Source: Bosea sp. AS-1 (lineage in GTDB: Bacteria > Pseudomonadota > Alphaproteobacteria > Rhizobiales > Beijerinckiaceae). From it: a DNA stretch of 64,000 nucleotides. Made by a program: the position numbers and the translations under genes. The stretch is taken from assembly GCF_002220095.1 (NCBI RefSeq), contig NZ_CP022372.1, positions 4,622,501-4,686,500 of the forward strand. Direction: 5' to 3'. Positions 18,044 through 27,167 of this stretch are shown in pieces; positions within the stretch are counted from its first letter, which is position 1, and each line of letters opens with the position of its first letter. The notes below the pieces were generated by a model that was given only the letters and a program-made list of their open reading frames with translations, was not told the origin of the DNA and ran no database searches.

Positions 18044-18075
18044 CAAAAGCCCGCGCGGATCGCTCCGCGCGGGCT
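18044..18075 (-). terminator. Rho-independent terminator of rpsA
   Basis: A perfect twelve-base stem (AGCCCGCGCGGA, 18048-18059, with TCCGCGCGGGCT, 18064-18075) closes on a four-base loop. On the minus strand it is followed by TTTTGTTT. It starts about 35 bases past the rpsA stop and is the strongest terminator in the window. Confidence 0.93.
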
Positions 18076-18110
18076 CTCTTGAATGTCCGGCCGCTTGCGC
18101 GGCCGAAGCC

Positions 18111-19811
18111 TCACTTCTTGTCGCTGGCCTTCTTGAGGGCCGCGCCCAGGATGTCGCCGAGCGAGGCGCCGGAGTCCTGCGAGCCGAACTGGGCGATCGC
18201 CTCCTTCTCCTCGGCCATCTCCAGAGCCTTGATCGAGACCTGGATCTTGCGGGCCTTCTTGTCGAAGAGAACGACGCGGGCGTCGACCTTCTCGCCGGGG
18301 GCGAAGCGCTCGGGGCGCTGCTCGGCGCGGTCACGCGCGAGCTCGGCGCGCTTGATGAAGGTCATCATGTCGGTGCCGACGATCTTGACGTCGAGACCCG
18401 AGTCCTTGACCTCGACCACCTCGCAGGTGACGACCTGGCCCTTCTTGAACTCGCCGGCATCCACGAAGGGATCGCCGCCGAGCTGCTTCAGGCCGAGCGA
18501 GATGCGCTCCTTCTCGACATCCACATCGAGAACGACGGCCTGCAGGACGTCGCCCTTCTTGTACTCTTCGATGACCTGCTCGCCCGGACGGTTCCAGTCG
18601 AGGTCCGAGAGGTGGATCATGCCGTCGATGTCGCCTTCCAGGCCCAGGAACAGACCGAACTCGGTCTTGTTCTTGACCTCGCCCTCGACAACCGAGCCCT
18701 GCGGATGCTGCTCGGCGAAGACTTCCCACGGGTTGCGCAGCGTCTGCTTGAGGCCGAGCGAGATGCGGCGCTTGACGGGATCGACCTCGAGGATCGCGAC
18801 GTCGACTTCCTGCGAGGTCGAGACGATCTTGCCGGGGTGGACGTTCTTCTTGGTCCAGGACATCTCGGAGACGTGGATCAGGCCTTCGATGCCCGGCTCC
18901 ACCTCGACGAACGCGCCGTAGTCCGTGATGTTGGTCACGCGGCCCTTGAGACGGGTGCCGACCGGGTAACGCTCGGCGATGCCATCCCACGGATCGGCCA
19001 GCAGCTGCTTGATGCCGAGCGAGATGCGGTGCGTGTCCTGGTTGATCTTGATGATCTTGACCTTGACCGTCTGGCCGATGGTCACGACCTCGGACGGATG
19101 GTTCACGCGGCGCCACGCCATATCGGTGACGTGCAGCAGGCCGTCGATGCCGCCGAGGTCAACGAACGCACCGTATTCGGTGATGTTCTTGACGACGCCG
19201 TCGATGACCTGGCCCTCTTCGAGCGAGGCGACGAGCTCGGAACGAGCCTCGGCGCGGGTCTCTTCGAGGACGGTGCGGCGCGACACGACGATGTTGCCGC
19301 GGCGGCGATCCATCTTGAGGATCTCGAAGGGCTGCGGCTGGCCCATCAGCGGGCCGACGTCGCGGATCGGGCGGATGTCGACCTGCGAGCGCGGCAGGAA
19401 GGCCACGGCGCCGTCGAGGTCGACGGTGTAGCCGCCCTTGACGGTGTTGAAGATCATGCCGGTGACCTTCTCGCGGGCCTCGAAGGCCTTCTCGAGCTTG
19501 ACCCAGCTCTCTTCGCGGCGAGCCTTGTCGCGCGAGATGACGGCTTCGCCGAGCGCGTTCTCGATCCGGTCGAGATAAACCTCGACCTCGTCGCCGACGT
19601 TCAGCTCCTGCTCACGGCCGGGGCCGGTGAATTCCTTGAGCGCAACGCGCCCTTCCGTCTTCAGGCCAACGTCGATGATCGCCATATCCTTTTCGATGGC
19701 GACGACCTTGCCCTTGATGACGGAGCCTTCGAGGGCTTCGTTCTTGGTGAAGGACTCTTCGAGCAGGGCGGCGAAATCCTCGCGGCCCGCGTAGCTTTCA
19801 ACTGCAGACAT
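18111..19811 (-). CDS. rpsA: 30S ribosomal protein S1
   Basis: S1 binds mRNA on the 30S subunit and helps initiation. The 566-residue protein has six S1 repeats, beginning near residues 27, 112, 198, 285, 372 and 457. The third to fifth carry clear cores ([57 protein letters not shown]); the first, second and sixth are more diverged, as usual. The ATG at 19811 follows AGGAG at a five-base spacing. A strong terminator follows. cmk and aroA, frequent upstream neighbours in alphaproteobacteria, are not seen. Upstream lies a 443-base gap and divergent lemA. Confidence 0.97.
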   Translation of the reverse strand: MSAVESYAGREDFAALLEESFTKNEALEGSVIKGKVVAIEKDMAIIDVGLKTEGRVALKEFTGPGREQELNVGDEVEVYLDRIENALGEAVISRDKARREESWVKLEKAFEAREKVTGMIFNTVKGGYTVDLDGAVAFLPRSQVDIRPIRDVGPLMGQPQPFEILKMDRRRGNIVVSRRTVLEETRAEARSELVASLEEGQVIDGVVKNITEYGAFVDLGGIDGLLHVTDMAWRRVNHPSEVVTIGQTVKVKIIKINQDTHRISLGIKQLLADPWDGIAERYPVGTRLKGRVTNITDYGAFVEVEPGIEGLIHVSEMSWTKKNVHPGKIVSTSQEVDVAILEVDPVKRRISLGLKQTLRNPWEVFAEQHPQGSVVEGEVKNKTEFGLFLGLEGDIDGMIHLSDLDWNRPGEQVIEEYKKGDVLQAVVLDVDVEKERISLGLKQLGGDPFVDAGEFKKGQVVTCEVVEVKDSGLDVKIVGTDMMTFIKRAELARDRAEQRPERFAPGEKVDARVVLFDKKARKIQVSIKALEMAEEKEAIAQFGSQDSGASLGDILGAALKKASDKK

Positions 19812-20254
19812 GTAATCTCCTGGGAGCCGGCCGCGTATCCCGCGGATGTCCGGCATGGCGCCGTTGGGTTGGTGTTGCAGGCCGGATCGCTGCCGTCGGC
19901 GCCTCCGCTCGGGAGGCTTCCGGCTCATCCAAGAGCCGCAGGCACCAGAGCCGCCGGAGATATCCGCATCCGAACACCGCGCCCCAGCATGAAACGGGAG
20001 CCAGCCTCAAAGGCCGCCCCCGGCGCATGATGGATCACGGCCATTCGGACAGGCGGGATTTAGTGCAATCGCCGCATCAGAGCAAGGGCCATTGGCCGGA
20101 TACGCGGCCGAGACGGCGCTTTTCTTCGCGACTGCGCGCCTTTCACGACCGTCGCAAGCCGTCAAGATCAACCTGAAGGGTGCGGCTTCCTTGCGCCCCG
20201 GGTTTCATGCCACTCTGTCGCGCAGCATTTCGCGGGCTTTGGGGAGAGCGCTTC
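19812..20254. other. 443-base divergent upstream region of rpsA and lemA
   Basis: No gene is supported here. The rpsA side (roughly 19812-20050) is GC-rich with short complementary tracts and is probably a long 5' leader. S1 synthesis is autoregulated in enterobacteria, but I cannot identify a known leader motif. Open frames in the region are extensions of antisense frames. Confidence 0.5.
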
Positions 20255-20812
20255 ATGGGCTGGATCATTCTGGGGCTGATCGTCGTCCTCGCGATCTATC
20301 TGGTCATGACCTATAACGGGCTGGTGACGATGCGGCAGCGCGTCAACCAGGCCTTCGCCGACATCGACGTCCAGCTCAAGCAGCGGCACGACCTGATCCC
20401 GAACCTCGTCGAGACGGTGAAGGGCTACGCCACCCACGAGAAATCGACGCTCGACGCCGTGATCGCGGCGCGCAACGCCGCGCAGGGCGCCAGCAGCGTG
20501 CACGACAAGGCGGCGGCCGAGCAGCAGCTTTCCGGCGCCGTCGGCCGGCTGCTCGCGCTGGGCGAGGCCTATCCCGATCTGAAGGCGAGCGCGAATTTCC
20601 AGCAGCTCCAGGTCGATCTCGGCAATGTGGAGGACAAGCTCGCCGCGGCGCGACGCTTCTTCAACAATGCGGTCGGCGAATTCAACGCCGCGATCCAGGC
20701 CTTCCCGGCGATGCTGTTCGCGCCGCAGATGGGCTTCACCCAGCGCGAATTCTTCGATGTAGGCCCGGAGACACGCGCCCAGATCGAGACCGCGCCCAGC
20801 GTGAAATTCTGA
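20255..20812 (+). CDS. lemA: LemA family protein
   Basis: This 185-residue membrane-anchored helical protein has an N-terminal transmembrane helix (GWIILGLIVVLAIYLVMTYN), with the outside part built of long helices. Conserved patterns include RQRVNQAFADIDVQLKQRHD, LIPNLVETVKGYATHE and ARRFFNNAVGEFNA, ending near FFD. LemA proteins are frequently encoded next to an M48 HtpX-like protease, exactly as here (gap 139 bases), implying a shared membrane-protein quality-control role. The molecular function is unknown. GGGGAGAG precedes the ATG. Confidence 0.92.
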   Translation: MGWIILGLIVVLAIYLVMTYNGLVTMRQRVNQAFADIDVQLKQRHDLIPNLVETVKGYATHEKSTLDAVIAARNAAQGASSVHDKAAAEQQLSGAVGRLLALGEAYPDLKASANFQQLQVDLGNVEDKLAAARRFFNNAVGEFNAAIQAFPAMLFAPQMGFTQREFFDVGPETRAQIETAPSVKF

Positions 20813-20887
20813 CGACAGGCGAGTTCCGGCCTGAAGCGCGTCGCAAGCCTTCAGTTTCGCTCTTGCGCTTCCGGTCTTTGGTGTTTC

Positions 20888-20932
20888 GCATGTCGTTATC
20901 GCAAAACCGCTGCGCACTTTCGCGCGACATGC
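20888..20932. repeat. Palindromic intergenic repeat between lemA and the M48 protease gene
   Basis: Perfect outer arms GCATGTCG (20888-20895) and CGACATGC (20925-20932) surround a core containing GCAAAACCGCTGCGCAC, with internal complementarity between GCGCA and TGCGC-type tracts. It is followed by TTTTT. The sequence resembles a dispersed intergenic element of Hyphomicrobiales genomes (memory-based). A partial relative may lie at 34687-34721. Confidence 0.55.
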
Positions 20933-20951
20933 TTTTTAGGGAGCGGCTGCG

Positions 20952-22025
20952 ATGGCGCAGGCCTTCGGGCTCTATACCCATCAGCGCAATAACCGGATCA
21001 GGTCGAACCTCCTGATCGCCGGGCTCTTCCTGCTGGTCTATCTCACCACCTGGGGGCTCTTGCTGATCGCCTATGGCTATGGCGGGGTGCCGCGCGGGCA
21101 CTCCGCCTTCAGCGAGGCGAACCGCGTCTTCCGGTCGTGGTTCCCCTTCATCACGCTGGCGACGATCCTGTGGGTCGTCATCGGCTTCCGCATGAATGTC
21201 GCGATGATCGGGGCCGTGACGGGAGCACAGGGCATCACCCAGGCGGAGAATCCCAAGCTCTACCGGATGCTGGAAAACCTCTGCATCTCGCGCGGCCTGC
21301 CGATGCCCAGGCTTGCCATCATGCAAAGCGACGCGCTCAACGCCTTCGCCAGCGGCGTCAACGACAAGCAGTTCACAGTCACCGTCACCAGCGGCCTGCT
21401 GGAACAGCTCAACGACCAGGAGGTCGAGGCCGTGCTGGCACACGAACTGACGCATATCCGCAATGGCGACGTCAGGCTGATGGTCATCGCCGTCGTCATC
21501 GCGGGGGTGATCTCGTTCGCCGGCGAGCTTGTCTTCCGCGGCTTCGGCCGCAGCAATATCCGCGTCTCCTCCGACGATTCGAAGAAGGGCAACGGGCTCG
21601 CCATCATCGTCGGCATCGCCGTGATCGCGATCTCCTGGTTCCTCGCGGTGCTGATCCGGCTGTCGCTGTCGCGCTCGCGCGAATACCTCGCCGATGCTGG
21701 CGCGGTCGAGCTGACCAAGAACCCCGACGCGATGATCTCCGCCCTGCTCAAGATCTCGGGGCGGGCCGACATCGACGGCGTGCCGTCGGGCGTCATGGAC
21801 ATGTGCTTCGAGAACGACCCGGACGATTTCGCCGACCTGTTCTCCACCCACCCTTCCGTCACCAAGCGCGTGCAGGCGCTGGTCGAGACGGCGGGCGGGC
21901 GGATGCCGGCGATGCCGCCGCATCCGCCGAAGATCGACCAGCGCCAGGACCTGCCGACGATGGTCGAGGAAAGCGCCGCGCGCGGGCCGTGGTCGCGCCC
22001 GCCGCAGGGATCGGGACCGGTCTGA
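20952..22025 (+). CDS. M48 family metalloprotease (HtpX-like)
   Basis: This 357-residue membrane zinc protease has two N-terminal helices (residues 20-40 and 65-85) and the HEXXH zinc motif with His164, Glu165 and His168 (LAHELTHIRNGD). Two further hydrophobic segments follow (MVIAVVIAGVISFAGELVF and LAIIVGIAVIAISWFLAVL). The third zinc ligand is the Glu of SREYLADAGAVELT. STHPSVTKRVQALV near the end is typical of the HtpX class. It degrades misfolded membrane proteins in known cases. It is paired with lemA and converges end-to-end with the next gene with no spacer. Confidence 0.9.
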   Translation: MAQAFGLYTHQRNNRIRSNLLIAGLFLLVYLTTWGLLLIAYGYGGVPRGHSAFSEANRVFRSWFPFITLATILWVVIGFRMNVAMIGAVTGAQGITQAENPKLYRMLENLCISRGLPMPRLAIMQSDALNAFASGVNDKQFTVTVTSGLLEQLNDQEVEAVLAHELTHIRNGDVRLMVIAVVIAGVISFAGELVFRGFGRSNIRVSSDDSKKGNGLAIIVGIAVIAISWFLAVLIRLSLSRSREYLADAGAVELTKNPDAMISALLKISGRADIDGVPSGVMDMCFENDPDDFADLFSTHPSVTKRVQALVETAGGRMPAMPPHPPKIDQRQDLPTMVEESAARGPWSRPPQGSGPV

Positions 22026-22934
22026 TCAGGCGACGAGCTTGGCGGGATCGATCTCGAAGACGAGCGGGTAGAACGTGTCCCAGCGGCTCCAGCGCTTCGA
22101 GCCGGCCTCGCTCGCGGCCCAGAGCTTGCCGTTCGGCGCGCAGCCCAGATCCTCGATGCCGCCCGGAGCCGGATAACGCGCCAGCACGGCCCCGGTCTTG
22201 GGGTCGAGGCGGGAAAGGGAGGCCGGCTTGTTCCCGGAGCTTTGCGAGATCCAGAGGCCCCCCTTCCGGTCAAAGGTCGCGCCCTGCACGAACAGCGGCA
22301 GGGGCAAGGTCGCCGCGGCATCGGACAAGCCGATCGGCCTTTCGCCTCCGGAGAGGACACGCGCCAGCGGCACCCCATAGAGGTTCGGCTCGCCTTTGCG
22401 GCGATAGGGCCCGAACCAGAGCGTGTCGGCCGTCGCAGCCAGAAAGGACGGCCCCATCGCCTTGTCGACCAGTCGCTCGCCGAGCGGAACGCATTCGCCC
22501 GCCGCGCAGGAGCGGGCGAAGTCGAGCACCAGCAGCCGGCCGGAATTGGCGACGAACACGTTATCCCCGACAGCCGCGAGGCCACCGGGATGACCGTAGG
22601 TTGCCGGCAGGGCGAAACTGCCGAGCAGGCGCCCGTCGGAGCGGGCCAGCCGATAGACGCGCGCCGGGCCGTTATCCTGCTCCAGCGTCTCGCTCTGATA
22701 GGCTGCGACGAGAATCTCGTTGCCGAAGACCGTCAGGCCCTGTGGGACGAAGCCGTCATTCAGCCCCGGCATCCAGTAGCGACGGCCGATCGCCGCCGCA
22801 TTGGGCACGGCACTGAGATCACGCGCATCGTAGCGCGGCTCGTCGCCGGGCAGGCGCGGCCGTGCCAAGGCGACGGCGGGCGCCAGCACGAAGCCGGCTG
22901 CGGAGAGCAAGGCACCGCGGCGGGTGAGATTCAT
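22026..22934 (-). CDS. Exported beta-propeller (SMP-30-like) protein
   Basis: This 302-residue protein has a twin-arginine-type signal (MNLTRRGALLSAAGFVLAP, cleavage near ALAR). The mature part consists of WD/NHL-like blades: FVPQGLTVFGNEILVAAY, GHPGGLAAVGDNVFVANSG, GATFDRKGGLWISQSSG and GGIEDLGCAPNGKLWAASE. Such periplasmic propellers include lactonases and binding scaffolds; there is no clear catalytic signature, so the function is open. The ATG is five bases after the stop of the upstream isomerase gene, so co-transcription is likely. Confidence 0.72.
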   Translation of the reverse strand: MNLTRRGALLSAAGFVLAPAVALARPRLPGDEPRYDARDLSAVPNAAAIGRRYWMPGLNDGFVPQGLTVFGNEILVAAYQSETLEQDNGPARVYRLARSDGRLLGSFALPATYGHPGGLAAVGDNVFVANSGRLLVLDFARSCAAGECVPLGERLVDKAMGPSFLAATADTLWFGPYRRKGEPNLYGVPLARVLSGGERPIGLSDAAATLPLPLFVQGATFDRKGGLWISQSSGNKPASLSRLDPKTGAVLARYPAPGGIEDLGCAPNGKLWAASEAGSKRWSRWDTFYPLVFEIDPAKLVA

Positions 22935-22938
22935 GACG

Positions 22939-23547
22939 TCAGCATCCGTCGCGGGCCCAATCGAGCGCTTCCTCCAGACGATCGTCTCCCCAGAACAGCT
23001 CGCTGTCCCCGGTGACGAAGAAGGGGGCACCGAAGATGCCGATCGACTTGGCATATTCGATCTCGGCGCGCAGGCGGCCCTTCACCTCCTCGCTGCGCGA
23101 GAGCGGGATCGCGGTGCCGGGCTCGCCGCCCGCTTCCTTCAGCGCGGCGCTGAGCACGGCCTCGTCGGCAATGTTGCGCCCCTCGCAGAACTGGGCGCGG
23201 AAGACCGCCTTGGAGAAGGCCGGTGTCCAACCGCCATCCCGCCCGGCAAGAGCGAGGCGCGCGGCCGTCAGCGAATTCTGCGGAAAATTCTCGGGCTTGA
23301 GCATCTCGATGCCGAGCCGCCGGGCGCGCCGGGCGGTATCGCGCCACATATAGCGTCCCTTGCTCGGGTAGAGCGCAAAGGGCGAGGTGTTCCAACCCTG
23401 TGCGGCGAAGATCGGCCCCAGCAGGAACGGGCGCCAGCGCAAGGTGACGCCGCCCTCCTCGGCCAATTTCTCGATTCTCAGGGCGCTCAGGCAGGAATAG
23501 GGCGACGCGAACTCATACCAGAAGTCCAGAACGGGACGATTCGGCAT
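22939..23547 (-). CDS. 2-hydroxychromene-2-carboxylate isomerase family protein (DsbA-like fold)
   Basis: This 202-residue protein belongs to the kappa-class GST/HCCA isomerase family. The N-terminal DFWYEFASPYSCLSALRIE carries the Ser that replaces the DsbA active Cys (FASPYS). The C-terminal thioredoxin element GIFGAPFFVTGDSELFWGDDRL is diagnostic. Family members isomerise HCCA in naphthalene breakdown with glutathione, but most genomic copies are of unknown substrate and no aromatic pathway genes are present here. It is the first gene of a probable two-gene unit with the exported propeller. Confidence 0.88.
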   Translation of the reverse strand: MPNRPVLDFWYEFASPYSCLSALRIEKLAEEGGVTLRWRPFLLGPIFAAQGWNTSPFALYPSKGRYMWRDTARRARRLGIEMLKPENFPQNSLTAARLALAGRDGGWTPAFSKAVFRAQFCEGRNIADEAVLSAALKEAGGEPGTAIPLSRSEEVKGRLRAEIEYAKSIGIFGAPFFVTGDSELFWGDDRLEEALDWARDGC

Positions 23548-23789
23548 TCAGCCTCCGAACAGGTCGTCATGTCGTGTCGCGCCCCGCGAGCTTGTGCCCT
23601 GCGAGGCCCGACGGCAAGCGCGCAGAACGCACGCTCACGATGCGGGAAGCGAAGCCAATCCAGGCCCACCCATCAGCGGATGACGCGTGATCGATCAGAA
23701 GGTTCCGATTGCGTCGCCTCCATGGCTGCGATAGTGCGCCATTGCGTCCGAAACGCGGCCTCCCGGCCGCCAGCAGGAATTTGACACAG

Positions 23790-25022
23790 ATGGCTGACAG
23801 CAGCGTGAAGAAGGTCGTTCTCGCCTATTCCGGCGGTCTCGACACCTCGATCATCCTCAAATGGCTGCAGACCACCTATCGATGCGAGGTCGTGACCTTC
23901 ACCGCCGATCTCGGCCAGGGCGAGGAGCTGGGGCCTGCGCGCGACAAGGCGCTGCTGCTCGGCATCAAGCCCGAGAACATCTTCATCGAGGACCTGCGCG
24001 AGGAATTCGTGCGCGACTACGTCTTCCCGATGTTCCGCGCGAACGCCGCCTATGAGGGCGTCTATCTGCTGGGCACCTCGATCGCGCGGCCGCTGATCGC
24101 CAAGAAGCTGATCGAGATCGCCGAGAAGACCGGCGCCGACGCCGTCTCCCATGGCGCCACCGGCAAGGGCAACGACCAGGTCCGCTTCGAGCTCACGGCC
24201 TATGCGCTGAAGCCCGACGTCGTGGTGATCGCGCCCTGGCGCGAATGGGATTTGCGCTCGCGCGAGCAGCTCATCGCCTTCGCCGAGCAGCACCAGATCC
24301 CGATTGCCAAGAACAAGCGCGGCGAGGCCCCCTTCTCGGTCGACGCCAACCTGCTGCACGCTTCCTCGGAAGGCCGTGTGCTGGAGGACCCGGCGGTCGA
24401 GGTGCCGGACTATGTGTATTCGCGCACCGTCTCGCCGGAAGACGCGCCGGACAAGCCGACGATCATCACGATCTCCTTCGAGAAGGGCGACGCGGTCGCG
24501 ATCGACGGCAAGAAGCTGTCGCCGGCAACGCTGCTCGCCAAGCTCAACGATCTCGGCCGCGACAACGGCATCGGCCGGCTCGACCTCGTCGAGAACCGCT
24601 TCGTCGGCATGAAGTCGCGCGGCATGTACGAGACGCCCGGCGGCACGATCCTGCACGCGGCCCATCGCGCGATCGAGTCGATCACGCTCGACCGCGGCGC
24701 GGCACATCTCAAGGACGAGCTGATGCCGAAATATGCCGAGCTGATCTATAACGGCTTCTGGTTCTCGCCGGAGCGCGAGATGCTGCAGGCCCTGATCGAC
24801 AAGAGCCAGGAGTTCGTCACCGGCGACGTGCGCCTCAAGCTCTACAAGGGCGGCGTCCACGTCATCGGCCGGTCGAGCGACTACTCGCTCTACGACCAGG
24901 ACCTCGTCACCTTCGAGGAAGGCGCGGTGGCCTATGATCACCGCGATGCAGCCGGCTTCATCAAGCTCAACGCGCTGCGCCTGCGCACGCTCGGCCAGCG
25001 CAAGAAGAAGCTCGGCCTGTAA
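23790..25022 (+). CDS. argG: Argininosuccinate synthase
   Basis: ArgG joins citrulline and aspartate with ATP, the penultimate step of arginine synthesis. The 410-residue protein starts at the ATG at 23790. The ATP-pyrophosphatase loop [12 protein letters not shown] is at residues 12-23, followed by [12 protein letters not shown], the citrulline/aspartate region [16 protein letters not shown] and the C-terminal [16 protein letters not shown]. The upstream region of about 240 bases shows no convincing operator. argH is not adjacent. A GC hairpin follows the stop. Confidence 0.97.
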   Translation: MADSSVKKVVLAYSGGLDTSIILKWLQTTYRCEVVTFTADLGQGEELGPARDKALLLGIKPENIFIEDLREEFVRDYVFPMFRANAAYEGVYLLGTSIARPLIAKKLIEIAEKTGADAVSHGATGKGNDQVRFELTAYALKPDVVVIAPWREWDLRSREQLIAFAEQHQIPIAKNKRGEAPFSVDANLLHASSEGRVLEDPAVEVPDYVYSRTVSPEDAPDKPTIITISFEKGDAVAIDGKKLSPATLLAKLNDLGRDNGIGRLDLVENRFVGMKSRGMYETPGGTILHAAHRAIESITLDRGAAHLKDELMPKYAELIYNGFWFSPEREMLQALIDKSQEFVTGDVRLKLYKGGVHVIGRSSDYSLYDQDLVTFEEGAVAYDHRDAAGFIKLNALRLRTLGQRKKKLGL

Positions 25023-25042
25023 CCGCCTCCGGCGACTTTCCG

Positions 25043-25064
25043 GCACGCGCGACGGCGCGTGCCG
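25043..25064 (+). terminator. Hairpin downstream of argG
   Basis: GGCACGCGC (25043-25051) pairs perfectly with GCGCGTGCC (25056-25064) across a GACG loop, 20 bases after the argG stop. There is no U-tract, so termination at this site is uncertain. Confidence 0.4.
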
Positions 25065-25102
25065 CCCTGTCCCCGCGAACCGCAGCCCTGTTCGCGCGTT
25101 CA

Positions 25103-25126
25103 GCACTCACCTTTCACCGTGAGTGC
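25103..25126 (+). promoter_or_regulatory. Inverted repeat just before a secreted-protein start codon
   Basis: GCACTCAC (25103-25110) and GTGAGTGC (25119-25126) form a perfect eight-base inverted repeat with an eight-base spacer, ending five bases before the ATG at 25132. In RNA this would occlude the ribosome-binding region; in DNA it could be an operator. The role is inferred from position only. Confidence 0.4.
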
Positions 25127-25131
25127 CCTGC

Positions 25132-25485
25132 ATGAACCGTTTCGCTTCCTTCGCCTCCGCCCTTGCCACGCTGCTGATCGCCGCGCCCGCCTTCGCGCAG
25201 GAAGTGCCTCCGAGCGGTAAACCGGCAACGCCCGAGATCGCGACCTGCAAGACCGCGGCGCTTCAGGCCGTCTCGGCCAAGGAACCGGATATCAAGGACA
25301 TCTACATCGACGAGGATGGCGCTACCGTCGCCGTGTCCGAGGCGGAGGTCGAGACCATCCCGGTGACGCGCATCATCATGGCCGAGGCCTATCTGCGCAC
25401 CGACCGCTCCGACAAGCCCCGCCGCTTCCTCTGCCTGCTCGGCGAGAAGAACAAGGTGCTGCTGACCTTCTTCACCTCGCGCTGA
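25132..25485 (+). CDS. Secreted protein of unknown function
   Basis: This 117-residue protein has a clear Sec signal (MNRFASFASALATLLIAAP, cleavage after AFA before QEV). The mature part of about 90 residues has two Cys (ATCKTAAL and RRFLCLLGE), an acidic central segment (KEPDIKDIYIDEDGATVAV) and a beta-rich end (KNKVLLTFFTSR). I recognise no named domain. The periplasm is the likely location. The start is taken at the ATG rather than the GTG at 25123 because it gives the compact signal peptide. A perfect inverted repeat lies directly upstream. Confidence 0.72.
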   Translation: MNRFASFASALATLLIAAPAFAQEVPPSGKPATPEIATCKTAALQAVSAKEPDIKDIYIDEDGATVAVSEAEVETIPVTRIIMAEAYLRTDRSDKPRRFLCLLGEKNKVLLTFFTSR

Positions 25486-25507
25486 GAGAGCAAAGGCCGC
25501 CCCGGGA

Positions 25508-25753
25508 TCAAGGCTCGTCGACGACCTCGGTCGAAGGCCGGTCGCGGCCATCGGCCAGTTCCTCGTGCCAATGACCTTCCCCGTCCTGATAGACGATGCC
25601 ATCGGTGTTGCCGGCGAGGGTCTGACGAGCCGCGGCCGAGGTGGCAGCCTTCAAGGCCGCCTCATGCGAGCGAAAGGTCTCCGACAGAACGTCACCGACC
25701 TTGTAGGCCCAGCCACCGTCATGCTCGACGACTTCGTACTTGACTATCGCCAT
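25508..25753 (-). CDS. DUF2188 domain protein
   Basis: This 81-residue protein has the DUF2188 pattern: a beta strand (YEVVEHDGGWAYKVGDVL), a helix (FRSHEAALKAATSAAARQ), then IVYQDGEGHWHEE. GGAGG precedes the ATG at 25753 by six bases. The family is small and cytoplasmic and has no known function; members often appear singly in stress-related contexts in alphaproteobacteria (weak recollection). The next gene downstream on the plus strand side converges. Confidence 0.8.
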   Translation of the reverse strand: MAIVKYEVVEHDGGWAYKVGDVLSETFRSHEAALKAATSAAARQTLAGNTDGIVYQDGEGHWHEELADGRDRPSTEVVDEP

Positions 25754-25794
25754 GGCAACCTCCGTCCAAAGACCGGGAAACCCGGCCCACGGGG

Positions 25795-26319
25795 TCAGGT
25801 TCCAGCTTGCTGCAACAGGAAACGCCGCAGATCCTCGACCTGCGCGGGCTCTAGCGCTCTCTTCGGTAGGATTTGATAGGTCGCCGGATGCGGCCAGAGC
25901 AACAGCAATCTGTCATTCTCAAGCCAGCGCCGGTAACTCGGCCAGCGATGCATGGAGTGGCCGGAAAGGGTTGCGGAGCTGAAGCCTTCCTCGTCCCAGC
26001 TGTAATGCAGCGGGCCCTGGAAGGCCGGCACGGCGCGCCAATTGCGCCGGGCCGCGCGCGGGCCGAGCAGCAGCACGATCAGCACCGGCAGGCCGAAGAC
26101 CAGCAGCAGCGAGCCGAAGGCCGATATGGCGACGGTTCCGGCCAGGCCACCCAGCAGCTCACCATATAGTATCATCGAGAAGAAGGCCGTCGCGACACCC
26201 CAGAGCAGCGCCTGCTTCCAGCGCTGCGGCGGCCGGCGAAAGCCGGCGCGCAGGATCAGTCTCTGGGCGGCGACAAGATCGGCGTGTCCGATCTCGACGA
26301 CCGTCTCCCGCCGGATCAT
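25795..26319 (-). CDS. YcxB-like membrane protein
   Basis: This 174-residue protein starts at the ATG at 26319, ten bases after the fabI stop. It has an N-terminal charged segment, two transmembrane helices (ALLWGVATAFFSMILYGEL and GSLLLVFGLPVLIVLLLG) and a C-terminal cytoplasmic YcxB-type domain. That domain shows HYSWDEEGFSSATLSGHSMHRWPSY and a terminal helix EDLRRFLLQ. The family is widespread, with no assigned activity. Its tight coupling to fabI suggests it is the last gene of the fabA-fabB-fabI transcript. Confidence 0.7.
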   Translation of the reverse strand: MIRRETVVEIGHADLVAAQRLILRAGFRRPPQRWKQALLWGVATAFFSMILYGELLGGLAGTVAISAFGSLLLVFGLPVLIVLLLGPRAARRNWRAVPAFQGPLHYSWDEEGFSSATLSGHSMHRWPSYRRWLENDRLLLLWPHPATYQILPKRALEPAQVEDLRRFLLQQAGT

Positions 26320-26329
26320 CCGCCCGCTC

Positions 26330-27160
26330 TCAGGCTTCGCCCTGATCGGCCGCCCGCAGCCCTTCAAGCACCGGCATCGAGGTGATGTGATAGCCGGCAT
26401 CGACGTGGTGGACGTCGCCGGTCACGCCGCCCGACAGCTCGGAGAGATAGTAGAGCGCCGCCCCGCCGATCTCCTCGAGCGTGACCGATTTGCGCAGCGG
26501 CGCGTTGGCGCGCTGCCAGGACAGCATGGCGCGCGCATCGGAGATGCCGGCGCCGGCCAGCGTCCTGACGGGGCCGGGCGAGAGCGCATTGACGCGGATG
26601 CCGCGCGGACCGTAGTCGCCGGCGAGATAGCGCACGCTGGCTTCCAGCGCCGCCTTGGCCACGCCCATGACGTTGTAGTTCGGCATGATGCGCATCGAGC
26701 CGCCATAGGTCAGCGTGATGATGCTGCCGCCATTCGGCATGCGCGCTGCTGCCCGCTTCGTCGCCTCGGTGAAGGAGAAGCAGGAGATCACCATGGTGCG
26801 CGAAAAATTCTCGCGGCTGGTGTCGGCATAGAGGCCCTTGAGCTCGTTCTTGTCCGAGAAGCCGATGGCGTGGACCAGGAAATCGAGCGTGTTACGCCCG
26901 GGGTCGCCGCCCCAGGCCTCGTCGAGCTGCGCGAAGGCTGCATCGACAGAGGCGATATCCTCGACGTCGCAGGGGATGACGAGGTCGGAACCGATGCTCT
27001 GCGCCAGCGGCTTCACGCGCTTGCCGAGCGCCTCGCCCTGATAGGTGAAGGCGAGTTCGGCGCCGTGCGCGTGCAGGGTCTTGGCGATGCCCCAGGCAAT
27101 CGAGTTCTGATTGGCGACCCCCATGACGAGGCCGCGCTTGTTCTGCATCAGGGGGAGCAT
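26330..27160 (-). CDS. fabI: Enoyl-[acyl-carrier-protein] reductase FabI
   Basis: FabI performs the last reduction of each fatty-acid elongation cycle, NADH dependent. The 276-residue SDR-fold protein has the N-terminal GVANQNSIAWGIAKTLH and the active-site Tyr and Lys in NYNVMGVAKAALEASVRY (Y-x6-K, the FabI spacing). ALSPGPVRTLAGAGI follows. The ATG at 27160 has GAGGG six bases upstream; ATG 27148 is an alternative. It sits seven bases after the fabB stop, so co-transcription is nearly certain. Confidence 0.95.
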   Translation of the reverse strand: MLPLMQNKRGLVMGVANQNSIAWGIAKTLHAHGAELAFTYQGEALGKRVKPLAQSIGSDLVIPCDVEDIASVDAAFAQLDEAWGGDPGRNTLDFLVHAIGFSDKNELKGLYADTSRENFSRTMVISCFSFTEATKRAAARMPNGGSIITLTYGGSMRIMPNYNVMGVAKAALEASVRYLAGDYGPRGIRVNALSPGPVRTLAGAGISDARAMLSWQRANAPLRKSVTLEEIGGAALYYLSELSGGVTGDVHHVDAGYHITSMPVLEGLRAADQGEA

Positions 27161-27167
27161 GATGCCC

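Noticed and set aside
16740..20030. Plus-strand open frame of about 1100 codons across the Hsp70 and rpsA genes
   Set aside because: Antisense shadow of two conserved genes; repetitive Asp/Leu pattern comes from the reverse complement of S1 repeats.
23722..23784. 20-codon leader-like frame before argG with three Arg codons
   Set aside because: No ribosome-binding site, no terminator/antiterminator pair, and it is the tail of a longer chance frame.
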